Source of the DNA: Cristatella mucedo
Lineage: Eukaryota; Bryozoa; Phylactolaemata; Cristatellidae
Reading direction: 5' to 3'
DNA length: 64,000 nt
Assembly (NCBI GenBank): GCA_009760855.2
Contig: WPIO01000053.1
Span: 2,851,501-2,915,500, forward strand
The position numbers were made by a program, and so were the translations under genes. Below the pieces are notes generated by a model. It had not been told where the DNA came from and searched no databases. It worked only from the letters and a program-made list of their open reading frames with translations. The stretch's first letter is position 1, and each line of letters opens with the position of its first letter. Shown one piece after another: positions 1-62,551 of this stretch.

Positions 1-68
1 AGAGCCCTCCAGCACACCAGATTCTTTCAACTCTCAAGCTGCATGCTTTACTGATACTTGTACAAGGG

Positions 69-480
69 TGGAAGCAACGATTTCTAAATTTAATAACGAT
101 GAAATAACTTACTAGTACTGGTAAAACCAAGTGGGACTCGGAAATTAGAAATCCTAACAGTTGAAATAGGCACCGCCCGAATATCTCGACTAACACCTTC
201 ACGAAATATAGGTGTCGGCTTCCCAAATGACCTTTCACTTGACGACCGCATCAGCTCCTCAATCAAGTCTACCCAATCTCGACTATTAAATAGTGTACAA
301 TTTTGGGAACTTTTAGATAGAGATACGAAGTCTAAGCGGCTAAACCGCCTTTGTGACATTCCGTCTCAACTTATGGAACGTACTGCTTGCAGGTTGACCG
401 CCCTATGCTATCAAGCGCTTCCAGCAGGTGCTAGACTCTGCAGATGGGCTTTACTGTCGTCAGCGTCTCATTCGCTACAT
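69..480 (+). repeat. L2-clade LINE remnant, C-terminal RT region
   Basis: Decayed sense copy. Reading across frames recovers the pieces FLNL, PKDLSLDDRISS, and the region after the RT that larger copies encode as SARNLGVIFQSDLSL and LVHAFVTSRLDFCN. Several stops and indels are present. Confidence 0.7.
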
Positions 481-557
481 TTATTAAGCTTTAATTAAAG
501 CAGTTCCCCCATTTCGTCCATGTGTGCAGCGACGCTTGGGCTCTAGCGCGAAAGTTG

Positions 558-700
558 TAAAACATCCGAAACAACGATGACTCGGTTGAGTGATTCGCTG
601 TAAATCCAGACTGGAACTTACTGCCTCGGTGTGAAGTTTCCATAAAAGAGTTCAGCAGGTCTTCCGAAACCTGTTCCCGAGTCTGCGATTGAAGCGATAG
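558..700 (-). repeat. L2 LINE fragment, RT N-terminal part
   Basis: Minus-strand frame reads EQVSEDLLNSFMETSHRGSK then FQSGFTANHSTESSLFRM, matching ERVVADQLNSYIETSHLASK in the larger copies at 42640-45293 and 55321-57700. Confidence 0.75.
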
Positions 701-827
701 AAGAGGCACTTGGCAGAAGCGGTTTACGCTGCATAGCAAGCTGCGGTTGGCTTCGTACTCACACCAAGCTGAGCCCCGCGATGCTGACCTGTCCACCACG
801 CATAGCCCAAGCGCAAAGCCAAACAAC

Positions 828-925
828 AATGATAATAATAATAATAATAATACCCTCAATAAAGCGCAATCCGGGAACTCAATCTCTTTCTAGGCGCTTT
901 ACATTTGCTGAACATCGAAACTTAA
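828..925 (-). repeat. L2 LINE 3' tail
   Basis: An (AAT)n run followed by the conserved tail (AATAAAGCGC, CTCAATCTCTTTCTAGGCGC, TTTACATTTGCTG) in antisense orientation. Confidence 0.75.
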
Positions 926-1104
926 AGGGCTCGGTCTCCTACAACTGTACGCCATATGGCGGGCACAGCCTCAGGACTAGCAAAGGTACCTCTGTTCCCC
1001 TTGCACTGGTTCCAGCTGCAGAATACTCCTTTCTCATGCATGTGACGCTGGAATGAAGCCAAGGAATTGTCCGACCTTGCTCGCTTCAGGAATGGCAGAT
1101 ATTG

Positions 1105-1665
1105 CTGAAGCTCAAGGGGTGTGGCAAGCCTTTGTCGCTCACTTTTAGGTCACATCATTATTTGGCTCCAGCCTATCTCTCAGATCTACTCCCCCATCAG
1201 GCTAAGCATCGTACCACCCGCTTTTCGGAATCCAGCAGTCTACCAATACCTCGTACAAACCTCAAATCCTTTAGAGACCGTGCATCTAGTTCGTATGCTC
1301 CCAAAGCCTGGAACTCCCTCCCGACCTGCGTTAGAACATCCCCTGACCTGACCACATTTAAAAAGAACTTAAAAACACACCTATTTAGGACAGCTTTAGT
1401 GGGTCCCTGTGATTCGTCCTTCACGTGCTTATGCGTGCTGACACTGTGCATGCTGCCACTAACCACAGTTGCATGCTGACCCTGTGCATGTCACCCCTAA
1501 CCATGTTATTCGTTTTGTTTGTTTATCAGGCATGATATTACTCAACATTCGATTGCATTTTCATTTGCAGCAAATGTAAAGCACCTAGAAAGAGACTGAG
1601 TTCTCTGAGGGCTCTTTATCAAGTGCATTGTTATTATTATTGTTATTTTTATTATTATTAAGCCT
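1105..1665 (+). repeat. L2 LINE 3' end
   Basis: Sense copy of the ORF2 C-terminus (LAPAYLSDLLPHQAKHRTTR; PKAWNSLPTCVRTSPDLTTF; HLFRTAL) followed by the 3' UTR and the tail AAGCACCTAGAAAGAGACTG, ending in TTATTATTATT. Confidence 0.88.
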
Positions 1666-2818
1666 TCCCAGCGACCCAGGAAGAACCGAAGTCAACAAGC
1701 CCTTCGGTACAGTGCAGTGCTGTGCTCCCCATCGAAGGAAACCGCTGCGGGACTCGAATCACTCGTTCAGCTCTCAGTAATTACTTAGGCCAGGCATGTA
1801 GCGTAGCAGGCTGCCTAAACTAAACCCTTCGTTCCACTGCAAAGCTCAGCGAGTACAAACTATGAGGCCGACAGCTGAATAATGCTGACTGGGAGCAACG
1901 GTTTGAGATAGCCGCGCTTTGCCACGGCTTACGAGTCATATATGAATCTGTTTGGGAAGGATATTATTTATGACTTATGATCTGGCCTTTACATAAGGCG
2001 GGGTCTCCATCGCAGTCTTCTTCTTTGGGTCGCTGTCATCCTATCGGTGAGTGCTAGTGCTTAGTGCGAGCTGCTGCAAGCCTGTATTGAAGTCGCAGGC
2101 CGTACGTGTGCCTGTCTACAAACCGCTGTCTACAGCCTACATTTTTCCGCTTTTCTTGGTACAGTGGTATTTACAGTGCAGCTTGACGAATGCAGGGAGC
2201 CAGAATGTAGCGCCGAACGCGTCGCGCACCGGATGTCAGAAGTAAACAGAAGAGCCGCCAGGTTCGAGCAGGTTCCGCAGCGAGGCACGGCCGCTTGCCG
2301 TCGCCCTAGACGCTGCGGCGAGAATGCTCGCAGCGAGCGAGAACCCGCGGCTCAATACTCAATTCCCAAAAAACTTCGAAGCGCCAAGCGAAAGGAAAGA
2401 TCGCTCGAATGGTCCCGGAGCGACAGTGGGGCGCTGAAAGCTCGCCAATACGCGAACGTCCTAAAAAAATCGATTCGCCACTCAAAAGGGGTGGCTGGAG
2501 TGAGACCAGGGATCCCTGTAATGAAGTTGGTGGTCGGGGCAGGCGGCCAGCTTTCCCCTGTAGCTGCGTCTTTTGTTCATATTCATGACTCCGCCCTTCA
2601 GCGAATAGACGAGTCGGTGGCAATATTCGAGACCGGACTCATGATTAAAGACATGACGAAACATTCAGAGGATTTTAAATTGCTTTACAAAAAATTATTA
2701 TTATTTATACTCCTAATTAACCTACTTGAACTAAAAAGTGGATAATTGTCGTCGACTTCAGTAATGCTTTCCGCGACTTTCCTTTTGATAGCGAATCCAA
2801 CATATTCACTTCTCGAAA
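1666..2818. other. Upstream region of PARN
   Basis: No supported gene. The segment 2200-2700 is CpG-rich and carries an open frame of 193 codons on the + strand (2164-2745) that I do not recognise and regard as probable chance. Promoter activity is likely just before 2819 but no TATA or initiator element could be assigned. Confidence 0.4.
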
Positions 2819-54734
<51,916 letters not shown>

Positions 54735-55320
54735 GAAATGACCGACGACGATGTGCCTTCACTGCCGGCCTCACCTTGGTTCCCTCTGTGTGGCATCGTG
54801 TGAGTGCCTGGCCTGGAGGGCATGGCGCCGGCTGTACCCTTGAAAGCCGGCTGGCTGTTGCAGCTCACGTGGTGGAGTGGACGTGGGCGCATAACTTGTA
54901 CGAAAATAACCCTGTGCCTGCTTCAGCCACGGCGACACGGGCTGGTGTGGTCTCTATGTAGGCTTTTTCCTGTCCTCGAGGCGCCACAGCAAACCGTTGA
55001 TGCTAGTATAACTGACTGTCAGCTGCCGAGGCCGGTTAGCCAATTAATGCTAATTAAGTGCCTTCTATGTGTGCCTAAAAGTTGAGCAAGGACTGCCTGC
55101 TCGCAAATGCACACCGTCTTGTTCTTCGGTCGATGCCGGTAGCAGCCGTTATGAGGTGATTCTCAGATGTGAGATTTCTCTGCTTAGTTGGTTCGAGCTA
55201 GACACGGTTCGGGTGTTGTTTTTGCATTAGCTGCTTGCCAATGACTGCACGAGCTGGCAGGCTGTATCGGCACACTAATCGAACGCACACTGCACCCCAC
55301 TCCCATACGCTTAAGACCCA

Positions 55321-57700
55321 GCAAAGGGAAATGCAATTAAATGGTAAGTAAAATCATGCTTGAAAAACAAACACAATGAGTAACATGGTTAGGGGTGACA
55401 TGCACAGAGTCAGCATGCAAATGTGGTTAGTGGCAGCCTGCACAGTGTCAGCACTGATTAGCACATGAAGGACGAATCACAGGGACCCACTAAATGCTGT
55501 CCTAAATAGGTGTTTTTAAGTTCCTTTTAAATGTGGTCAGGTCAGGGTATGTTCTGACAGGTCGGGAGGCAGTTCCATGCTTTGGGAGCATACGAACTAA
55601 ATGCACGATCTCCAAAGGATTTGAGGTTTGTACGAGGTAGACTGTAGGATTCCGAAAAGCGGCTGGTACGATGCTTGGCCTAATGGGGTAGTATATCTGA
55701 GAGATAGGTTGGAGCCATAGAATGAAAGGACCTAAAAGTGAGCGACAAAACCTTGAAATCAATCCGTTGCTTGACTGGTAGCCAGTGCAGGTCGGCGAGA
55801 AGTGGTGTTCTGTGGCAACTGCGAAGCTCACGACAGACAAGCCTAGCTGCAGAATTTTGCACCAGCTGCAATCGCCTGATCGCACATGCCAGTAGGCCAG
55901 TAAGCAGTGAGTTGCAGAAGTCGAGACGAGATGTCACGAATGCATGGACCAACTTAGATGTGGTATCCTTATCTAAACAAGCCCGAATTTTAGCAATGAA
56001 ATTCAGCTGAAAATAGGCAGATTTGACTGTGGAGCTGATATGGTCGTCTAACGAGAGGTCGCTTTGGAATATGACACCTAGATTTCGAGCTGATGCAGCA
56101 GGAGATATGCTGGCAGAGCCAATTTTGAGTCAGCCTTTCCAATCTCTAAATCACACTGGGTTTTCCCATAACTGGTAAGTTAGTTTCATCATCGTTTAGT
56201 TTTAGAAAATTTGCTGCCATCCATGTGCAGATGTCATCAATGCATGCAGCTAGTGAGTTTAGAGAGTTTGAGGTGCTCGAAGGCTGGGAGGGATGAAAGC
56301 AAAGGTACAACTGAGTGTCGTCCGCATAGAAGTCAAAGCCTAGATTGTGCTTGGTAATCACATCAGCAAGAGGCAGAGTATAAACCGTGAAAAGAACCGG
56401 ACCTAGCACGGAGCCCTGAGGTACTCCATATTTCAGAGGTACTTCAGATGATCTTTGTCCATTCACGTCAACACTCTGGAGTCTCCCACTGAGATAGGAC
56501 CTGAACCACTGCAGAGCAGTGCCAGTGATGCCCAGGCGAGATGAGAGGCACTCTAGAAGAACTTTGTGATCGATGGTATCAAAAGCTGCCGAAAGATCGA
56601 GCAAAACAAGCACAGACACTCTACCCATGTCTGCATTCCTAAGTAGGTCGTTGTATACCCTAAGCAATGCTGACTCTGTGGAGTGATTAGCTCTACAGCC
56701 ACGCTGGAACTTACTAGCAAGTTGTGAGGTTTCGATATATGAGTTCATCTGGTCCGCCACGACCCGTTCCAGTGTATTTGATAGGAATGGTAGAAGGGAG
56801 ACTGGGCGGTAGTTGCTTAAGTTCTCTTGGTCTAGTGTCGCTTTCTTGAGAAGTGGCCTGACTACAGCTTTTTTGAAAGGTGCTGGGACATGACCTGAGG
56901 CTAATGACATATTAATGATGTTAGTTATGCATGGCAGCAGCAGATCAATGCAACGTAGGAGCAGGACAGTGGGCATAGGGTCCAGAGGACTTGTTGTCTT
57001 CTTTGATTGAGATGCGAACTTTAGGACTAGATCACTAGTGACCTGCTTAAATGCAGACATTGAGGTGCAGCCAGGAACCGAGGACCAGCATTCTAGTTGG
57101 GAGGTTGTCATCGCAGGGATGGATTCCCTGATCTTGTCTATCTTCTGCACAAAGAATCGAGAGAAGCGATCCGCTAGATCATCACAAATATCATCAGGTA
57201 AGGAGCTAGTCTGGGAACGGTTGAGGAGATGGTTTATTGTCGACATTAGCATTTTTGGATTGTGCATTTGTGATTCAACAATGTTTCTATAGAAGGTAGA
57301 CTTGGCCTTTGCTAGGATCGATGGGTACGACCTACAGTAGTCTTCATATGCCGGTCGATGGACAGTTAGTCCGGATCTTTTGTATGCTTTTTCAAGCTTA
57401 CGCTTAGTAGACCTGGCTAGTTTAGTGTCTGCGGTAAACCATAGACCATCTGGGTGAGGGCGCACAGTGCGCTTTGTCAAAGGTGCAAACTCGTCGAGCG
57501 TGTCATCTAGTGTCGTGTTGTAGCTATTTACCAATGATGACAGATCGGAGGGAGGACTGAGCAGCAGAGGTGAAGCAGATATTCTCGCACGGACACCATC
57601 GACGTCAAGGGTCTTGAGGTTTCGCAATTTACAGGTTATTTTAGAGGAGGATGTGGGCACACACTGTAGATTGAATGAGATCTGCATGTGGTCAGATAAC
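55321..57700 (-). mobile_element. L2-clade LINE with 535-codon open frame
   Basis: Minus strand. Frame 56146-57753 is uninterrupted: end of endonuclease (DHMQISFNLQCVP), linker (AKSTFYRNIVESQMHNPKML; FSRFFVQKIDKIRESIPAMT), RT fingers and palm (NYRPVSLLPFLSNTLERVVA; LSAAFDTIDHKVLLECLSS; YGVPQGSVLGPVLF; FYADDTQLYLCFHP). A frameshift near 56130 separates the post-RT domain (55502-55952). It is 5'-truncated at about 57700 and its extreme 3' tail is missing: the copy begins at the CAGCAAAG of the 3' UTR. One of the youngest copies by similarity to 42640-45293. Confidence 0.93.
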
Positions 57701-57729
57701 GCATTTGATATCGCACCCGTCTTCGTAGG

Positions 57730-58540
57730 CACGCTACATATGTTGCAAAGCAAGCAGTATTAGCATGCTCGATAAATAGCAACAAAAACATGGTTAGGGG
57801 TGACATGCACAGGGTCAGCACCCATAAGCACAAACAGTCAAACCGCAGGAACTTACTAAATGCTGGGATAATTGATCAGTTTTTAAGTTTTATTTTAAAT
57901 ATTTTTAAGTCAGGAGATGTCATGAGGCAAGTTGGAAGCCAGTTCTAGGCTTTTACATTTGCATGCTGACCCAGTGCATGTAACCCCTAACCATGTTAAT
58001 CATTTTGTTTGTTTTTCAAGCATGATTTTACTTACTATTCTATTGCGTATCACTTTGCAGCAAATGTAAAGCGCCTAGAAAGAGATTAAGTTCTCTGAGG
58101 GCGCTTTATCAAGTGCAATATTATTATTATTATTATTATTAGGGCATACCAACCAAAGGCACGGTCCCCTAAGGATGTGAGGTTTGTATGATGTATAGGT
58201 AATCGATTAGGCTTCCCTTTGCAGCAAATGTAACGAACATAGAAAGAGATTGAGTTCTCTGAGGGCACTTTATCAAGTGCATTATTATTATAAATTAGTA
58301 TAGATTCGGCAAAGCAGGTGTTACGATGCTTAGCCAGGTGGGGGAGTAGATCTGATGCATAGGCTGGAGGCAAAAAATGAAGGATATGACAAGTGAGTGA
58401 CAGAATCTTGAAGTCGATCCGTTGCTTGATTGGGAGCCAGTGCAGGTCAGCTAGAAGTGGTGTGATGTGGCTACTACGACACTTGCGACAGACAAGCCTA
58501 GCTGCAGAGTTTTGCACTAGCTAAAAGTGCCTGAGTGCAT
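57730..58540. mobile_element. Mosaic: minus L2 piece interrupted by two plus L2 tails
   Basis: Minus-orientation L2 3' UTR and C-terminal ORF pieces (57730-57955, 58141-58205, 58295-58540; the last encodes ARLVCRKCRSSHITPLLADL) are split by sense tails at 57958-58140 (GCGCCTAGAAAGAGATTAAG then (TTA)n) and 58207-58293 (AACATAGAAAGAGATTGAG then TTATTATTAT). This order implies two short tail insertions into an older copy. Confidence 0.75.
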
Positions 58541-58569
58541 TGGTAGGAGCCCGTGTCTGAGTCAGCTCA

Positions 58570-58830
58570 AAATCAGCCAAACAATCGGCGCCAGGGGCTG
58601 CTCTGGGTGCTGGGCATAGGGCAGCACACTGTGTCTGACAGTAGCCTTGCATATTTTAGCTGCCCTGTTATAAGGTAATAACATTTTCATCATGCCTTTA
58701 AATGAACCTACTCCTGCCCGCCATTAAGCTGCGTATGTATTCCGAGTACCGCTATTCTCTCATCGAACAATCGCTATTCTCTCATCGAACAATCGGCGCC
58801 GGGGGCTGCTCTGGGTGCGCTCACTGTCCG
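58570..58830 (+). repeat. Local direct repeats
   Basis: A 22-bp unit (CTATTCTCTCATCGAACAAT...) is tandemly doubled at 58751-58795, and AACAATCGGCGCC plus GGGGCTGCTCTGGGTGC occurs at both about 58575 and 58790. Confidence 0.8.
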
Positions 58831-59019
58831 GCCTGCATGTCAGGCAGACTTCCTTCTGCTTTTCTCTCCCCACCCTGCAAGTATGGACGGTGAGCAGGTA
58901 GCAGCAGCAGCTACAGGGACACCCAAGTGTGGACCAAGGGCAATAACTCCCACTTGGAATTGCTCTGAACTGCTCGAATGCAGACTACACATATGAATAG
59001 TTCCTAACCTAGTTGTGAG

Positions 59020-59145
59020 GTGATCCTACTTCACGGCTGCCCAGGCCAAAGGTTCGAGGTTAGCGGCAGGAAATCCCTTATTGCCCATTGACGTGGTATT
59101 GATAGCCATTCAAGCTCTTGTGCTGCTACATTAAATGAAGCCGTA
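59020..59145 (+). repeat. Degenerate SINE-B
   Basis: AAAGGTTCGAGGTTAGCGGC, ATCCCTTATTGCCC and GATAGCCATTCAAGCTCTTG keep the SINE-B order. Confidence 0.6.
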
Positions 59146-60050
59146 GTATTAGGCGGTCTTCATCTGATGCCTCCGCTGCAACCGACCGCAAGAGGAATGC
59201 TAGGAAGATGGTGCACCACAGGGTTTCGATTTTGCCTGATTGTAACGGTACGTCTGGCACCGCTTGTAATTTTGGGAGGCTATCAGAGGCTATGCCTTAC
59301 TTTCGCCAGCTCCCAACCCTTACAGTCGATCACCCAAAATTTCCCTTGCACCTTGTTAAGGCAAGCTCACTGTCGAAGAATAGGGGCCTTACGGCTCGTT
59401 CTCATGTTGACAAAATAAGTCATAATGTCTGGTCACTTTTCGAGTTGCGAGTTTTGTGAGAACATTGTTGGACAGTGAGCAGCTGAATGAAGCCTGTGTG
59501 ACGCTTCGCAGTCATGCAGCCTCCCCCTTTGGTACGGGCTGCTTGGCTGCGCTGCCTGCTCCAGCGGTGAAGGCACGACAGGCATATTATCACGGTACTC
59601 ATTCGATATTCATGGTTCATTCACCGGAGCAGTATGCCTTGCTGAATAGTTTAGCTTGTCCCAGAACAACAGCTGTCGTCGAACCAGTGATAGCTTGGTT
59701 ACCGTGTCTTGGACGGCTCTACGGTACACACCTGCGCCGTTCCACTTTCGGCTGTTAGCTTTGTGTCAACTGATTGGCTGTCAGTTTCCGTGGCCTGAAG
59801 CTTCTGGGACGCCGGAAATGCTCTTCACTCTCATCTGTCCTTAACCGGATTGTGGATTCGCTGATCATGTGAGATGAGCGATAGGATTTATTTCTACGGA
59901 CTACGGCTGTGTCGAACTCCACGGCCGTAGTCTGTGTTCTTTTATTTTCTTAATGGAAGAATGAACATCGACAGCTCCACTGGCACCACTGCTTCACATT
60001 TGTTTGCCTTCATGTGAGCAAGTTTGGCGCGGCATGAGCGCTCCCGGCAG
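59146..60050. other. No recognised gene
   Basis: Contains open frames of 80-100 codons on the + strand (59208-59459, 59456-59758) that I do not recognise. A pyrimidine run and TTACAG near 59330 and a possible donor at 59456 are not enough to propose an exon. Confidence 0.3.
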
Positions 60051-60054
60051 CGCC

Positions 60055-60205
60055 CGTTTGGCTGCCATGCTATCGAATGCTTACCGAAAGCCGCTTAGGC
60101 TGTGAGTGCGCTACGCAAAACTCTCCTGCCTAACATCCTCACGGTCTTTATGACTTAGTGGAGGTACAGACGGAGATACAGTACATTACATTACATTACA
60201 CTTGG
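60055..60205 (+). repeat. LINE family 2, 3' end with (TTACA)n tail
   Basis: CTTACCGAAAGCCGCTTAGG, ACGGTCTTTATGACTTAGTG, GGAGATACAG followed by CATTACATTACATTACA. It shares this block with 62396-62505. Confidence 0.75.
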
Positions 60206-60499
60206 AGCGAATGCTGCTCTAGTCTTGTGGCCCCCTCCTCCAACGTGTGACTGTGACATGGCGCCGCACGGGTGACCTATTCAATAGGTCGTTGTAGTGT
60301 GCATCTCAGGGTAACTGGCTTCCCTCTCCATCTAAAGTCGACTCTTCCGTGCTTGTAGTTCGGTACGAGCTATACAGTTACTCTGGCCCTCGGCCTATCG
60401 TGGAATGGGGGTGAATGCTTGCTTAGCAGGTTGCTGTATGTGTTTGTGTGTATATATCGTGTGTGCTTGCATTTATGTATGTGTGTAAATATGTGTGCA

Positions 60500-60555
60500 T
60501 TTATTTGTGTGAATGCTTATTATTATTGTATTTATTATTATTATTATTATTATAT
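60500..60555. repeat. (TTA)n run
   Basis: TATTATTATTGTATTTATTATTATTATT simple sequence, perhaps a remnant of an L2 tail. Confidence 0.7.
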
Positions 60556-61039
60556 GTATTTATGCATCTCCATCCATTACTCCATGAAGACACAAACACT
60601 AGGTGGGCGTTATGCTTGAGAGGTTCCTCTTTCACTCTCAAAGCCTAAGGCGATTTTGGTGAGCATAAGGTAGCCGACAGATTTGTTGTTACGCAAAGCA
60701 CGATAGTAACACGGATGGTTGACTCGGGAAGGCAGTCGATAGTAGTGCTTAGCATGGAAGTAGGAGCTGGAATAGATCAATAATGAAAAATAAAAATAGC
60801 TGCTGTCTCTCCTGTCTGGATTTGTCTCCTCTGGTTGCCTCTCATTTGCCGTCTCCTCTCTGGGGCCTGGATCTTCCACCAGCTCTCGGCTGAAGCTCGT
60901 AGCTAGCTAGCCTCCTATGTTTGCTTCTAGTTAGCCCCATGTTGCCTGCATGAGAATGGCCTCCCTCTGTGAGGCGTGAGTGTGGTTTGCCGAGGAGTCA
61001 GGCTGGAGAAACTTATCGTTTTTATACTGTGTCTTGCAG

Positions 61040-61121
61040 CGACCCAGCAGCACCTCTTGATTAAGTCGACTCATCTGGAACGCTGGCATAGCCTCTGCTT
61101 CACAAGAAGAAGAAGCATCAG
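61040..61121 (+). CDS. Candidate exon of an unrecognised gene
   Basis: Acceptor GTCTTGCAG, donor GTAAGC. Open in the frame TQQHLLIKSTHLERWHSLCF then TRRRSI plus two bases. Phase matches the segment at 61689. I do not recognise the protein. Supported only by splice sites and coding-like composition. Confidence 0.3.
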
Positions 61122-61199
61122 GTAAGCATCGGCTGGTAAGGAGCGTTATTCTTTATTGCTCTCTGTACGTTTGCTTTTGCTTGTCTTTTTCTTTTGCTC

Positions 61200-61350
61200 C
61201 GCTCTGTTCCACGCCTCTTTGCGTGTCTGTCTGTTTCTCTCTCTGTTTATGTCTCTGTTTGTCTGTCTGTCTGTTTTTCTGTCTGTCTGCCTGTCTGTCC
61301 GACTGTCTATGTCTCTATCTGTCTGTCTCGCTTACTCTGTCTATCTTTCT
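61200..61350 (+). repeat. (TCTG)n / (CTGT)n microsatellite
   Basis: GTCTGTCTGTCTGTTTTTCTGTC... simple sequence. Confidence 0.9.
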
Positions 61351-61688
61351 CTCATTTGCGGCTTCTCCCCTTCTGCCTCCATCTTCTTCCCGTGTCTCAA
61401 CGTGTTTCTCTCAATTGCTTCCACCTGTACGCATTCGACCTTGTTCATCATTTGACAGACAATTATCACGTGCGTTATTATTACTCATTTGATAAATGTT
61501 GCTGTCGTACGTCCCAGGTTGGTAGCACTACTTGCTGCTGCATGGTTTGCATAGCACTGTACTCGAAGGATCAGCATTGCAATCGCTGGCACTAAGAAAA
61601 CGAAAGTAGCCGAATGTGCTAGATAGATAGGGTATTCGTATGTGCACATTTCCAGGCATTGACCGACATGAAACTTGTTTTTTTTTAG

Positions 61689-61885
61689 TGAGCTAGAAAG
61701 AACTTTCAGCAAAATAAGGTCAGTCGTCATGGGACCGAAAGAGTTTGAAGTCTTGTCCCAAGATTTCGATCGGAAGAAATATTTTTTCATTCAGAACTTA
61801 TCTTCCCGAGCCGTAGCTGAATTGCTTGCTAGTTTTGGCATTCCTGATGCGACTGCCGCCGACTGTCAAGCAGCGACTAGTGGAG
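61689..61885 (+). CDS. Candidate exon of an unrecognised gene
   Basis: A long T run ending TTTTTTAG precedes 61689. With the previous segment it reads SELERTFSKIRSVVMGPKEF, EVLSQDFDRKKYFFIQNLSS, RAVAELLASFGIPDATA. Non-repetitive, mixed-charge and helix-prone, so more protein-like than most open frames here. The 3' boundary (GTGCAG at 61886) is a guess; the frame stays open to 62007. Function unknown. Confidence 0.35.
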
Positions 61886-62159
61886 GTGCAGGCAAAGCTC
61901 TACTGCTCGCAAAGTGCCAGCCTCGCTGGCTACCAGCAATGAACTGCCATTTACAGTCGGGCTGGGGAAGGGGGGAGAGCCGAGGTTGCCCGGCTTGCTC
62001 GACGTAAGCCGAGGGGCGTGACTGCATGGAAAACGAAGAGCTGCCTCGTTGCAGGCTATCCCGCCTAGCAGCTCCCGGGCGTGGCAGGCATTGTGGGGCT
62101 TGCCTGTGCGTGAGTGTGTGTAACTGTGCTGACCTTTCCATTCCTCCTCCACTTAAAGT

Positions 62160-62505
62160 TTACCGTTGACTTGAGCTCTAGCTTTAGCTCTCTGCACGTC
62201 CTAGACTGTGGAACTCGCTTCCACGATTCTTACGCAACGACAACTACTCTCCAACTGCCGACTGTGGCTCATCCTTTTCAGCGGTCCCGAGCTGCTACTT
62301 CCATGCTACTCACTACCTCAACTGCTCTCCTGACTCTGCTATGCTTCCCACTTTCTCTTCGTTGCGTGAGACGAAGTCTGTCGGCTACCGAGTGCGTACC
62401 GAAAGCCGCTTAGGCTGCGAGTGCTCTATACAAAACACTCCTGCATAACACCCACATGGTCTGTATGACTTTGTGGAGTTACAGAAGGAGATATATTGCA
62501 TTACA
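62160..62505 (+). repeat. LINE family 2, ORF C-terminus and 3' end
   Basis: Encodes RPRLWNSLPRFLRNDNY, the conserved RLWNSLP block near the C-terminus of CR1/L2-type ORF2, then a divergent 3' UTR, then the shared end block (CGTACCGAAAGCCGCTTAGG ... GGAGATATATTGCATTAC). A different family from the main L2, ending in TTACA-like rather than TTA repeats. Confidence 0.65.
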
Positions 62506-62519
62506 TGACCTGCGAGCCT

Positions 62520-62551
62520 GTGCGTCGGGGCACATGGGTGCCCCGACGCAC
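62520..62551. other. Perfect 14-bp hairpin
   Basis: GTGCGTCGGGGCAC at 62520-62533, loop ATGG, and its exact reverse complement GTGCCCCGACGCAC at 62538-62551. It lies immediately after the LINE family 2 tail. Confidence 0.9.

Noticed and set aside
1960-2190. LTR-like arrangement (possible TATA-like TTACATAAGGCGG and a downstream primer-site-like stretch)
   Set aside because: No paired LTR, no recognisable gag or pol, and no clear primer-binding site.
2164-2745. 193-codon frame upstream of PARN as a gene
   Set aside because: No family similarity, no splice support, and an equally open antisense frame in the same CpG-rich DNA.
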